A DNA stretch of 8,826 bases from DATEEW01 sp035273665 (GCA_035273665.1 DATEOW010000130.1:1-8826); one strand, 5' to 3'. Shown: positions 1 through 6,073, numbered from the stretch's first letter. Notes: a model not told the origin generated them from the letters alone. Numbers and translations are program-made.

Positions 1-221
1 CCGTGCAGGAGGTCGAGGACATGTATCGCTATATGGCTATCGCGAACTACGAAGATCGCTTCGTGATTCCGACTTCGCACCGCGAGTACGCCGAAGACAC
101 TTTCGACATGAAAGGCGGTTGCGGTTTCTCCTTCGGCAACGGTTGTTCCGACGGCACAAGCGAACCGAGCCTTTTCGGCGGAAAAAAACACAAAACCATT
201 CCGATCAAGCAAGCCGTTTGA
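1..221 (+). CDS. narH: Respiratory nitrate reductase beta subunit NarH, C-terminal fragment
   Basis: This is the last 72 codons of NarH, cut by the left edge of the window; the true start lies upstream. NarH is the iron-sulfur electron-transfer subunit of the cytoplasm-facing NarGHI complex and passes electrons from NarI hemes to the molybdenum site in NarG. The visible part contains the MYRYMAIANYEDRFVIP stretch followed by SHRE and a CGFSFGNGC segment, which match the conserved C-terminal end of NarH. The four Fe-S cysteine clusters lie in the missing upstream part. The stop TGA (219-221) lies next to a GAGGA ribosome site that serves narJ 10 bases downstream, as expected for the narGHJI order. 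The identity comes from recognising the tail plus the gene order, so confidence is high despite the short length. Confidence 0.93.
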   Translation, partial: VQEVEDMYRYMAIANYEDRFVIPTSHREYAEDTFDMKGGCGFSFGNGCSDGTSEPSLFGGKKHKTIPIKQAV

Positions 222-231
222 GGAAAACGTC

Positions 232-885
232 ATGAGCACTTTAAAAGCCTTATCAGCACTCCTTAGTTACCCCTCAGAGGAAATGGTACGTGCGCTCCCG
301 GAAATCACGCAGTTGCTCGGTCAAGACAAGCGCCTCGCCCGTCACGACCGTGAGGCGCTAGCCGACTTGATCGGCGAATTGATGGCGACCGATTTGCTGG
401 ATGTACAAGAGCACTACGTCGATCTATTCGATCGCGGCCGAGCGACCGCACTGCATCTGTTCGAGCACGTCCACGGCGAGTCGCGCGATCGCGGACAAGC
501 AATGGTCGATCTGATTCAAATCTATGAGCGCGGTGGTTTCGCTTTGACCACGCATGAGTTGCCTGACTACCTTCCGGCAATGCTCGAATACCTGAGCTAT
601 CGCCCCACGAGCGACATGAAAGAAATGCTTGGGGACTGCGCGCATATTCTCCGTGCCGTCGGTGAGACGCTGCAATCTCGAGATAGTCGTTACAGCGCTA
701 TTTTTGGCGCATTGCTCAGCTTGGTCGGCGAACCGAAGCTCAGCCCTGTCACGAGGCGCGAAATAGAAGTCGACAAGTCGCTGGATGAGGAATGGGCGGA
801 AACCCCGGCTTTCGACGGAGCTGCGTGTAGCGCGAGCCGGCCGCCGAAAAAATCCGTTATTCAAATCGTCAAACGCGCCGCCTAA
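232..885 (+). CDS. narJ: Nitrate reductase assembly chaperone NarJ
   Basis: A 217-residue cytoplasmic protein of the NarJ/DmsD chaperone family. NarJ binds apo-NarG and allows molybdenum cofactor insertion and membrane docking of NarGH onto NarI; it is not part of the final enzyme. The sequence shows the family signature: VQEHYVDLFDR near residues 58-68, HLFEHVHGESRDRGQAM at 75-91, and ELPDYLPAMLEYLS at 109-122. The protein is all-helical in appearance and has no signal peptide or membrane segment. The last 40 or so residues are acidic and then basic and look poorly conserved, which is usual for this family. The ATG at 232 has a GAGGA ribosome site starting at 220, overlapping the narH stop. 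It lies between narH and narI in the standard order. Confidence 0.95.
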   Translation: MSTLKALSALLSYPSEEMVRALPEITQLLGQDKRLARHDREALADLIGELMATDLLDVQEHYVDLFDRGRATALHLFEHVHGESRDRGQAMVDLIQIYERGGFALTTHELPDYLPAMLEYLSYRPTSDMKEMLGDCAHILRAVGETLQSRDSRYSAIFGALLSLVGEPKLSPVTRREIEVDKSLDEEWAETPAFDGAACSASRPPKKSVIQIVKRAA

Positions 886-894
886 GGAATTCGC

Positions 895-1734
895 ATGAAC
901 TATTTCAACCAATTCGTGTTCGGCATTTTTCCGTACATCGCCCTGGCTGTATTTTTCTTGGGCAGCCTACTGCGCTTCGATCGCGAGCAATACACCTGGA
1001 AGAGCGATTCCTCGCAACTGTTGCGTCGCGGCCAACTGAGGCTGGGATCGAACCTGTTCCACATCGGCGTGCTGTTTTTGTTTTTCGGTCATTTCTTCGG
1101 CATGCTCACACCGCACTTCGTCTACGAGCACTTCATCGGGGCGGGCGACAAACAATTGATGGCCATGATTTCAGGCGGCATCGCCGGCACGCTGGCCTTT
1201 ATCGGTCTGAGCATTCTGCTTCATCGTCGTCTGAGCGAGCCGCGTATTCGCGCAACCAGCAAGCCGGGCGACATCCTGATCGTCGTGCTGTTATGGCTGC
1301 AATTGGCGCTCGGTCTCGCAACCGTACCGCTCTCCGCCCAGCATCTGGACGGTAGCGTCATGTTGCTCTTGGCGGAGTGGGCGCAGCGCATTGTGACCTT
1401 TCAAGGCGGTGCCGCCGCGCTAGTCGCCGGGACTTCGTGGGTGTTCAAAGCGCATATGTTCCTCGGCATGGCCATTTTTCTCGTCTTTCCCTTTACGCGG
1501 TTGGTGCACGTGTGGAGCGGTTTTGCCGCAGTCGGTTTCCTGTTTCGCGCGCCGCAAATCGTACGCACCCGTCGTCGGATTGCTAAGGCTTCGGCGCGTC
1601 CGGTCGTCCAGCCGGCCGTCGCGGGCGGTGTACAGCCGCGGACCCGTCCCGCACCGCATCCTGCAGTAGCGCCGATTCCTGCGCCCGCACTGGACCTCGC
1701 TGCAGAACTCGATCTGAAACGCGCCGAAATCTGA
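895..1734 (+). CDS. narI: Respiratory nitrate reductase gamma subunit NarI (diheme cytochrome b)
   Basis: NarI is the membrane anchor that oxidises quinol and passes electrons through two b hemes to NarH. The 279-residue product has five predicted membrane helices. It keeps the four heme ligands at H56, H66, H187 and H205, the same positions I recall for E. coli NarI. H56 and H66 lie in NLFHIGVLFLFFGHFFGM, and H187 and H205 in FKAHMFLGM and RLVHVWSG. The catalytic core ends near residue 225. The remaining roughly 50 residues are an unusual Ala/Pro/Arg-rich tail ending in a charged LDLAAELDLKRAEI-like segment, longer than the usual family length of about 225. The start ATG has AAGGA (884-888) 6 bases upstream, overlapping the narJ stop. 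The parvulin gene follows after 21 bases, so co-transcription is likely. Confidence 0.95.
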   Translation: MNYFNQFVFGIFPYIALAVFFLGSLLRFDREQYTWKSDSSQLLRRGQLRLGSNLFHIGVLFLFFGHFFGMLTPHFVYEHFIGAGDKQLMAMISGGIAGTLAFIGLSILLHRRLSEPRIRATSKPGDILIVVLLWLQLALGLATVPLSAQHLDGSVMLLLAEWAQRIVTFQGGAAALVAGTSWVFKAHMFLGMAIFLVFPFTRLVHVWSGFAAVGFLFRAPQIVRTRRRIAKASARPVVQPAVAGGVQPRTRPAPHPAVAPIPAPALDLAAELDLKRAEI

Positions 1735-1755
1735 GCGAATCTCCAAGGAACCGAT

Positions 1756-2460
1756 ATGAATATTGTGAATGGGGTTGTGATCAGCGGCGACTCGCCCGCC
1801 GCCCTTCGCGTCAACGCAGTGAGGGAATTGTTGTGTCAGCGTGCCGCTGAGCTGGGTCTGTTTGAAGACGGTGCCGCGGAGAACACTGCGATCGAGCGCC
1901 TGCTCGATCTGGAAGCGCAAACGCCCGAGCCCACTGAAGCAGAATGCCGACGCTATTACGATTCGCATTTGCACGAGTTTCGTAGCGGCGATCTTGTCGC
2001 GGCCCGCCATATTCTATTCGCGGTAACGCCGGGCACGCCGATCGACGCACTGCGCGGCAAGGCGGAACAGGTACTGCATGACTTGAAACAGGCTCCGCAG
2101 CGTTTTGATGAACTGGCGCGAGAGTTGTCTAACTGTCCGTCGGGGGAGCAGGGCGGCAACATCGGCCAGTTGTCGCGCGGCGAGTGCGTCGGAGAGTTCG
2201 ACGCCGCGCTCTTTGAGAATGAGGCGACCGGTCTCCAACCGCGCTTGGTCAATACGCGTTATGGGTTTCATATCGTGTCGATCGAACAGCGGGTCGCGGG
2301 CAAGCAAGTGCCCTTTGAAACCGCAAAGGAACAGATCGCCCTGCGGCTCACTGAACAGGTGGCAACCAAGGCACTGGCGCAGTACGTGCGTATCCTCGCC
2401 GGACAGGCACGCATCGAAGGCATCGATCTGCAGGGTGTCGAAACGCCCTTGGTGCAATAG
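1756..2460 (+). CDS. Parvulin-type peptidyl-prolyl cis-trans isomerase of the nar operon
   Basis: A 234-residue PpiC/parvulin-family protein that would catalyse cis-trans isomerisation of Xaa-Pro bonds. The first 75 residues form a helical N-terminal part. The rotamase domain runs from about residue 80 to 178, with the active-site histidines H85 (in ARHILF) and H172 (in YGFHIVSI), the cysteine C127 in SNCPSGEQGGNIG, and the conserved ALFENE-like segment near 151-156. There is no signal peptide or lipobox, so it should act in the cytoplasm, unlike SurA or PrsA. Parvulin genes next to narGHJI are known in several proteobacteria, where a role in nitrate reductase folding or assembly is presumed. 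AAGGA (1745-1749) lies 6 bases before ATG. The carbonic anhydrase gene starts 3 bases after its stop. Confidence 0.9.
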   Translation: MNIVNGVVISGDSPAALRVNAVRELLCQRAAELGLFEDGAAENTAIERLLDLEAQTPEPTEAECRRYYDSHLHEFRSGDLVAARHILFAVTPGTPIDALRGKAEQVLHDLKQAPQRFDELARELSNCPSGEQGGNIGQLSRGECVGEFDAALFENEATGLQPRLVNTRYGFHIVSIEQRVAGKQVPFETAKEQIALRLTEQVATKALAQYVRILAGQARIEGIDLQGVETPLVQ

Positions 2461-2463
2461 CGC

Positions 2464-3114
2464 ATGCCGGATGAACTCCTAAAACGCCTGCAACGCTTTG
2501 AGAAGCGCTACTTTCCGCAATACAAAAGGGAGTTCCGCGCCTTGGCGCGCGAGGGGCAACATCCCACGACTTTATTCATCGGATGTTCCGATTCTCGCCT
2601 TGTGCCGCATTTATTAACGAATAGCGGGCCGGGCGAGTTATTCGTCGTCCGTAATGTCGGCAACTTCGTACCGCCGTTCGATGCCTCTCATGGTTATCAC
2701 GGCACTTGTGCAGCGATCGAATTCGCCGTTCTGAACCTGAATGTGCGCGATATCGTCGTCTGCGCGCATAGTCATTGCGGCGCGATACGCGCGCTTTATA
2801 CAGATCTGCATCCGGAAGCGGTGCATATGCGCGAATGGCTGGAATTGGGGCGCGATGCGGCCCTGCCGGTCTTGGCTTCTGAGGAAGCCTTGCGTAAAAC
2901 CGAACAGCGTTCGCTGGTGATCCAACTGGAACGGCTGATGAACTACCCGATGGTTGCGTCACGCGTGCAAGGCGGCCAGATCTTCCTACACGGCTGGCAC
3001 TATGTGATCGAGGAGGGGCGGGTCGACGTGCTCGATGTGGCCAGCGGTCGCTTCCGACCCGTTGATGAAGCACGCGAATCGCCGCGCGTGGAGTATTTCG
3101 ATTTGCTGCAGTAA
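2464..3114 (+). CDS. Beta-class carbonic anhydrase
   Basis: A 216-residue zinc enzyme that interconverts CO2 and bicarbonate in the cytoplasm. The zinc ligands C41, H102 and C105 are present (GCSDSR at 40-45 and CAHSHCGA at 100-107), as is the catalytic Asp43-Arg45 pair. The typical VVRNVGNFVPP and AIEFAVLNLNVRDIVV segments lie between them, and HGWHY near residues 176-180 matches the conserved C-terminal region. Length is normal for bacterial Can/CynT proteins and there is no signal peptide. The ATG lies 3 bases after the parvulin stop without a strong ribosome site, so translation is probably coupled to that gene. No cyanase or Calvin-cycle gene is visible nearby, so the placement behind narI is the notable point. 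A cyanate-linked CynT role cannot be excluded from the sequence alone. Confidence 0.93.
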   Translation: MPDELLKRLQRFEKRYFPQYKREFRALAREGQHPTTLFIGCSDSRLVPHLLTNSGPGELFVVRNVGNFVPPFDASHGYHGTCAAIEFAVLNLNVRDIVVCAHSHCGAIRALYTDLHPEAVHMREWLELGRDAALPVLASEEALRKTEQRSLVIQLERLMNYPMVASRVQGGQIFLHGWHYVIEEGRVDVLDVASGRFRPVDEARESPRVEYFDLLQ

Positions 3115-3173
3115 GGTCGTCGATAGTCATGTCATTGATGTGCACACCGAAATTCAGGCTTTCTTCGACGACC
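3115..3173 (+). repeat. Inverted repeat just after the carbonic anhydrase stop
   Basis: GGTCGTCGA at 3115-3123 and its exact reverse complement TCGACGACC at 3165-3173 flank 41 bases. The left arm begins right after the TAA stop of the carbonic anhydrase gene. In mRNA the arms could form a 9-bp stem closing a large loop at the 3' end of the nar transcript. No run of T follows, so it is not a standard intrinsic terminator. A repeat of this size is expected about once or twice by chance in a window this long, so only the position makes it worth noting. Confidence 0.35.
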
Positions 3174-3216
3174 GCGTGACCAGGCCGCAGTACTGGCGCG
3201 GGCCATGGTTCTGCCC

Positions 3217-3222
3217 TAGAGT
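3217..3222 (+). promoter_or_regulatory. Candidate -10 hexamer TAGAGT before the four-helix membrane gene
   Basis: TAGAGT matches the sigma-70 TATAAT hexamer at four of six positions and lies 6 bases before the ATG at 3229. The same hexamer sits at the same distance before the sirB ATG. No convincing -35 is seen; the region 17-18 bases upstream reads CTGGCGC. No Shine-Dalgarno sequence precedes the ATG. If active, the transcript would have little or no leader. Confidence 0.35.
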
Positions 3223-3228
3223 CAAGCC

Positions 3229-3699
3229 ATGAACGATTACGCCATTGCCCGTGCCCTTCATGTCTTCGGCGTTGTGCTCTGGATCGGTGGCGTCGCCTTC
3301 GTCACACTCGTTCTTCTTCCGGCCGTGCGGCGCTTTAAAGATGAAGCGGAGGGCGTTGAATTCTTCGAGCGCGTCGAATCACGCTTCGCCAACCAGGCAC
3401 GCTTAACCACCGTCCTGACCGGAGTAAGCGGATTTTGGATGGTGTGGCGCTACGAAATGTGGTCGCGCTTCGCCGAACCTTCTTTCTGGTGGATGCACGC
3501 CATGGTCGGGGTTTGGCTACTGTTCACACTGATGCTCTTTGTCCTGGAACCCCTGTTTTTGCATCGCTGGTTTATCGCCCGTGCGCGCCGCGATCCCGGC
3601 GGAACCTTTGTCCTGATTTTTCGCATGCATTGGCTGCTTTTGGCGTTTAGCCTCATCACTGTCGCCGGTGCGGTGGCCGGCAGTCACGGCGCGTTTTAG
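3229..3699 (+). CDS. Small four-helix integral membrane protein, CopD/HemJ-like in appearance
   Basis: A 156-residue protein with four predicted membrane helices, near residues 9-31, 58-75, 87-110 and 130-150. The opening ALHVFGVVLWIGGVAF resembles the first helix of CopD-, HemJ- and DUF2269-type small membrane proteins, in which the histidine (H11 here) is conserved and may bind heme or metal. Other histidines that could be ligands are H90, H112 and H134, close to helix ends or inside helices. I cannot name its function. Its place between a nar operon and an NnrS block suggests a role tied to denitrification or NO, but that is inference. The ATG is preferred because the first helix starts directly after it. 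There is no good ribosome site, only a -10-like hexamer 6 bases upstream. Confidence 0.75.
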   Translation: MNDYAIARALHVFGVVLWIGGVAFVTLVLLPAVRRFKDEAEGVEFFERVESRFANQARLTTVLTGVSGFWMVWRYEMWSRFAEPSFWWMHAMVGVWLLFTLMLFVLEPLFLHRWFIARARRDPGGTFVLIFRMHWLLLAFSLITVAGAVAGSHGAF

Positions 3700-3711
3700 G
3701 CATCAATCGCT

Positions 3712-3726
3712 GGGCGCACTGCGCCC
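3712..3726 (+). repeat. Short GC-rich hairpin downstream of the four-helix membrane gene
   Basis: GGGCGC (3712-3717) and GCGCCC (3721-3726) can pair around a 3-base loop, 12 bases after the stop of the preceding gene. The following bases, GGCACTGTTTATAG, hold only three consecutive T, so this is at best a weak intrinsic terminator. It could help separate the upstream gene from the FNR-type promoter that follows. Confidence 0.35.
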
Positions 3727-3757
3727 GGCACTGTTTATAGGCTGATTGACCGATTCG

Positions 3758-3775
3758 ATTGGGCGTCGCGCCAAT
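3758..3775 (+). repeat. Imperfect dyad upstream of the FNR-type box
   Basis: ATTGG at 3758-3762 and CCAAT at 3771-3775 are inverted repeats, with an inner CG/CG pair and one bulged G between them. The dyad lies 12 bases upstream of the FNR-type box, so it could be a second regulator site or just a hairpin. The bases around it also repeat ATTCGAT twice (3754-3760 and 3774-3780). No known operator consensus was recognised. Confidence 0.25.
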
Positions 3776-3786
3776 TCGATGCGAAA

Positions 3787-3800
3787 TTGATCTAGATCGA
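3787..3800 (+). promoter_or_regulatory. FNR/ANR/DNR-type operator
   Basis: TTGAT-CTAG-ATCGA matches the FNR-family consensus TTGAT-N4-ATCAA at nine of ten defined positions and is nearly palindromic. It is centred between 3793 and 3794, which puts position +1 of a class II activated promoter (centre at -41.5) at about 3835. A -10-like TAGAGT at 3822-3827 agrees with this to within one base. The box lies directly upstream of the sirB-nnrS-hemerythrin block, so oxygen-limited or NO-responsive activation is likely. Which family member (FNR, ANR, DNR or NnrR) binds cannot be told from the box. Confidence 0.7.
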
Positions 3801-3821
3801 CCCGGACCTCAAAGCGGGGAC

Positions 3822-3827
3822 TAGAGT
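3822..3827 (+). promoter_or_regulatory. Candidate -10 hexamer TAGAGT of the sirB-nnrS promoter
   Basis: TAGAGT matches TATAAT at four of six positions. Its 21-base distance from the end of the FNR-type box fits a class II FNR-activated promoter, where the activator box overlaps the -35 region. Six bases separate it from the ATG at 3834, so transcription would begin at or within a base or two of the start codon. Confidence 0.55.
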
Positions 3828-3833
3828 GGATGC

Positions 3834-4202
3834 ATGTACGCCGCCTTGAAGGCTTTGCATATCTCCGCCGCAGCCATTAGCTTCGGGTTATTCGCGTACC
3901 GGGGTGCGTTGATGCTGGCCGATTCGCCTTTTCTGCGGCAACGCTGGTTGCGGATCGTGCCACATGCCGTCGATACGGTTTTACTTGCCGCAGGCGTTGG
4001 ATTGGCTTTCATGTTGCGACAAGTGCCTGGCGAAAGTCCCTGGCTGACGGCAAAACTGATTGCTCTGGCAATCTACATTCTGCTGGGCGCAATAGCACTC
4101 AGGGGGCGCCGTGGCATGGCGTTCTTTGCGGCGCTCGCGGTTTTCGCATATATCGTAGGTGTGGCAGTAAATAAAAACATCGGCTCATGGTTCAACCTAT
4201 AA
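3834..4202 (+). CDS. SirB-family integral membrane protein
   Basis: A 122-residue protein with four predicted membrane helices, near residues 7-28, 43-62, 70-90 and 95-112. It matches the SirB family in length, in the opening MYAALKALHISAAAISFGLF (SirB proteins start with a similar Leu-Lys-x-Leu-His pattern), and in the VPHAVDTVLL segment around H44. The biochemical function of the family is not known; the name comes from a reported effect on Salmonella invasion gene expression. The family start pattern fixes the ATG here, yet no Shine-Dalgarno site is present and the promoter geometry suggests a leaderless message. The last 16 bases overlap nnrS, which points to translational coupling and a shared role in the NO or anaerobic response. 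That role is inference from context. Confidence 0.82.
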   Translation: MYAALKALHISAAAISFGLFAYRGALMLADSPFLRQRWLRIVPHAVDTVLLAAGVGLAFMLRQVPGESPWLTAKLIALAIYILLGAIALRGRRGMAFFAALAVFAYIVGVAVNKNIGSWFNL

Positions 4203-5455
4203 ACATCCACAAAAGTGTCCCCCTTGCCGCACCCGGCGAGGTCGGCCGCTGGCGTATCTTGACCGCCGCACCGCATCGCCTGATGTTTCTCTTGGGCGTG
4301 ACGCAGATCGTGTTGAGTCTGCTTTGGTGGAGCATTGATCTTCTCGGTCGCTATGCGCAATGGTATTCGCCCATTCAATGGTCCGTGCCTTCGTTGTATG
4401 CACACGCGTTTTTGATGATGTATGCCGTCTTCCCGCTATTTGTCTTCGGCTTCACCTTGACCTCAATGCCGATGTGGACCAAGCAGCCGGTGCAACGGGG
4501 CAGCTGGGTGACCGCGGGCGTCTTGTTCGCGATCGGCATCGTCGTGATGTACGTGGGCTTGGCTCTAAGCACGATCGTCGTCGCAATGGGTGTGCTGTTC
4601 TATCTTGCCGGTTGGTTGGTCGTATGGGGCGCGCTCTTAGGGCTTGTGGTACGCAGTCGAGGCAAGGATGTTCACGCGGTGGGCATCGTCTGCCTTCTTG
4701 GCGTTGGCGCAGTGGCCGTTGGATTTTTTGCCGTCTCACTCATTACGGGCGACTGGTTGTTTGCGGACATAGCCCGCCGCCTCGGCATTTGGCTGTTCCT
4801 CTTACCCTTGTTCATGATTGTCAGCCACCGTCTCATTCCCTTCTTTTCGAGCCGCATCATCCAAGACTATGTGATGTACAGGCCTCGTGGCTCGCTCAGC
4901 TTATTATTTGTCGGCTGCTGCGGTCATGTCGTGTTGGAGTGGTTCGACCTGTCGATGTGGACCTGGCTTCTCGATCTACCCATGGCCGCCTGGGTCGGCT
5001 ATCTCGCCTATCGGTGGGGGGTCGCGCATAGTTTTCGCGCGCCCCTGCTTGCCATGCTTCACAGTTCTTTAGTCGCGCTTGCAATTGCGTTGACACTGTA
5101 TGGCATCGCAAGTTTTGCGGCATTGCTCGGCGCTCCGGGCATTTTCGGACAGGGGCCTCTTCACGCCCTGGCGATCGGTTATTTCGCGGCGAAGACCGTT
5201 GGCATGGTGTCCCGTGTGTCCTTAGGTCATTCGGGACGTGCGCTGGAGGCAGATCCCTTAACGTGGCGCTGTTTTCAAGCCGTCTTGCTGGTTGCGGTGC
5301 TACGGGTAGTGAGCGAGATGACGTTCATTCCATACCACGCAAGGCTGGTCCTTTTGCTTGTGTCGGCGGCGCTGTGGCTGGCCGTCCTCATCCCTTGGAG
5401 TTTCACCTATGCAAAAATCTACTTTTCCACCCGCTCCGACGGCAAAGCCGGCTGA
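4187..5455 (+). CDS. nnrS: NnrS family membrane protein
   Basis: A 422-residue protein with about twelve predicted membrane helices. NnrS proteins are heme- and copper-containing membrane proteins linked to NO metabolism; they are usually controlled by NO- or FNR-type regulators and protect against nitrosative stress. The family features visible are APHRLMFLLGV near residue 28 (H30), H73 in the LYAHAFLMMY helix, SHRLIPFFSS at 213-222 (H214), H292, HALAIGYFAAKTVGMVSR at 326-343, and SLGHSGR at 345-351 (H348). These histidines are candidate heme or metal ligands. The start overlaps sirB by 16 bases and the 3' end overlaps the hemerythrin gene by 47 bases, so the three genes form one tightly coupled unit. 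The FNR-type box at 3787 is the likely control point. Confidence 0.93.
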   Translation: MVQPINIHKSVPLAAPGEVGRWRILTAAPHRLMFLLGVTQIVLSLLWWSIDLLGRYAQWYSPIQWSVPSLYAHAFLMMYAVFPLFVFGFTLTSMPMWTKQPVQRGSWVTAGVLFAIGIVVMYVGLALSTIVVAMGVLFYLAGWLVVWGALLGLVVRSRGKDVHAVGIVCLLGVGAVAVGFFAVSLITGDWLFADIARRLGIWLFLLPLFMIVSHRLIPFFSSRIIQDYVMYRPRGSLSLLFVGCCGHVVLEWFDLSMWTWLLDLPMAAWVGYLAYRWGVAHSFRAPLLAMLHSSLVALAIALTLYGIASFAALLGAPGIFGQGPLHALAIGYFAAKTVGMVSRVSLGHSGRALEADPLTWRCFQAVLLVAVLRVVSEMTFIPYHARLVLLLVSAALWLAVLIPWSFTYAKIYFSTRSDGKAG

Positions 5456-6008
5456 ACAAGCCGTGCCTAAAGCGCTGATCGATGCCGCTCCGGGCTTTGA
5501 CGATCCGATCGGTTTGTTGCGCGCTTGCCATATCCGTATCCAGCAGCGTTGCGCGCTGCTTGACCGCATCATCGAACATCTACAAAAGCACGGTGCCGAC
5601 GACCAAGCACGCGCCGCGTGCCGGCAGATCCTGCATTATTTCAATACATCGGGCATTCATCACCACGAGGACGAGGAACAGGATCTTTTTCCGGCCATGC
5701 TCCGCGTGTGTAGCCCGCAGCGAAGAAAAAAAATCCATAGCGTGATTACAAAATTGAATGCAGATCACATCGTCATGGCGCAGGCTTGGCGTAACCTCGA
5801 ACCTGCGCTCGAGGCCATCGAAGCGGGAGCGGCCTCGACATTGGACGGCGATAGCGTTGCGGCCTTCCAAAATGCTTATCTTGCTCACATCGAGCGGGAG
5901 GAGGCCGATGCTTTCGATGTCGCAGAGACGCTACTTGAGGCGGCGGAATTGGAACGCATCGGCCGTTCGATGGCCGCGCGGCGTGGCGCCGAATATCCCT
6001 TGGGCTAA
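5409..6008 (+). CDS. Hemerythrin-like (HHE cation-binding) protein
   Basis: A 199-residue cytoplasmic protein of the hemerythrin HHE family, which binds a non-heme diiron site and can bind O2 or NO or help repair iron centres. A proline- and alanine-rich N-terminal stretch of about 30 residues is followed by FDDPIGLLRACHIRI (H41), HHHEDEEQDLFP at 84-95 (H85 and E89 are likely iron ligands), H120 in LNADH, and HIEREE at 160-165 (H160, E164). The C-terminus MAARRGAEYP is typical of this proteobacterial subgroup. I chose the ATG at 5409 because GGAG (5397-5400) lies 8 bases upstream and the residues before it are unlike the family. This start lies 47 bases inside nnrS in another frame. The pairing with nnrS suggests a role in NO handling, which is inference. 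Confidence 0.88.
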   Translation: MQKSTFPPAPTAKPAEQAVPKALIDAAPGFDDPIGLLRACHIRIQQRCALLDRIIEHLQKHGADDQARAACRQILHYFNTSGIHHHEDEEQDLFPAMLRVCSPQRRKKIHSVITKLNADHIVMAQAWRNLEPALEAIEAGAASTLDGDSVAAFQNAYLAHIEREEADAFDVAETLLEAAELERIGRSMAARRGAEYPLG

Positions 6009-6044
6009 AGGTCAATGCCGCAGCGGTCGGTACGTAATTTGCGT

Positions 6045-6073
6045 TTGACACATTCCGCAATAATGGGTGTATG
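6045..6073 (+). promoter_or_regulatory. Candidate promoter of the nor operon
   Basis: A perfect TTGACA (6045-6050) is followed after 17 bases by TGTATG (6068-6073), a weak -10 that matches TATAAT at three of six positions; an alternative TATGGT lies at 6070-6075. A dyad, TTGCG (6039-6043) and CGCAA (6056-6060), brackets the -35 and could be an operator. It does not fit the FNR consensus. The predicted start near 6080 would leave a leader of about 60 bases before the small ORF at 6139. This is the only promoter-like sequence seen in the 130 bases between the hemerythrin gene and the nor genes. Confidence 0.4.

Noticed and set aside
424..912. A long reverse-strand ORF of about 160 codons across narJ.
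   Set aside because: It is the antisense shadow of a clearly coding gene and its product has no recognisable family features. The other long antisense ORFs under ppiC, the carbonic anhydrase gene and norB were rejected for the same reason.
1155..1168. A TTGAT-N4-ATGAT sequence resembling an FNR box.
   Set aside because: It lies inside the narI coding region far from any gene start, and its right half is a poor match.
3140..3232. A possible 30-residue ORF from GTG 3140 whose TGA overlaps the ATG of the next gene.
   Set aside because: It has no ribosome site, its frame merely continues an open shadow frame of the carbonic anhydrase gene, and the product has no recognisable feature. The overlapping stop and start could be chance.
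3746..3759. A second FNR-like site, TTGAC-CGAT-TCGAT, upstream of the main box.
   Set aside because: Only the left half resembles the consensus; the right half does not fit ATCAA.
5358..5408. An upstream ATG that would add 17 residues to the hemerythrin-like protein.
   Set aside because: The added residues are Arg/Cys/Trp-rich and unlike the family, there is no ribosome site, and the ATG at 5409 has GGAG at good spacing.
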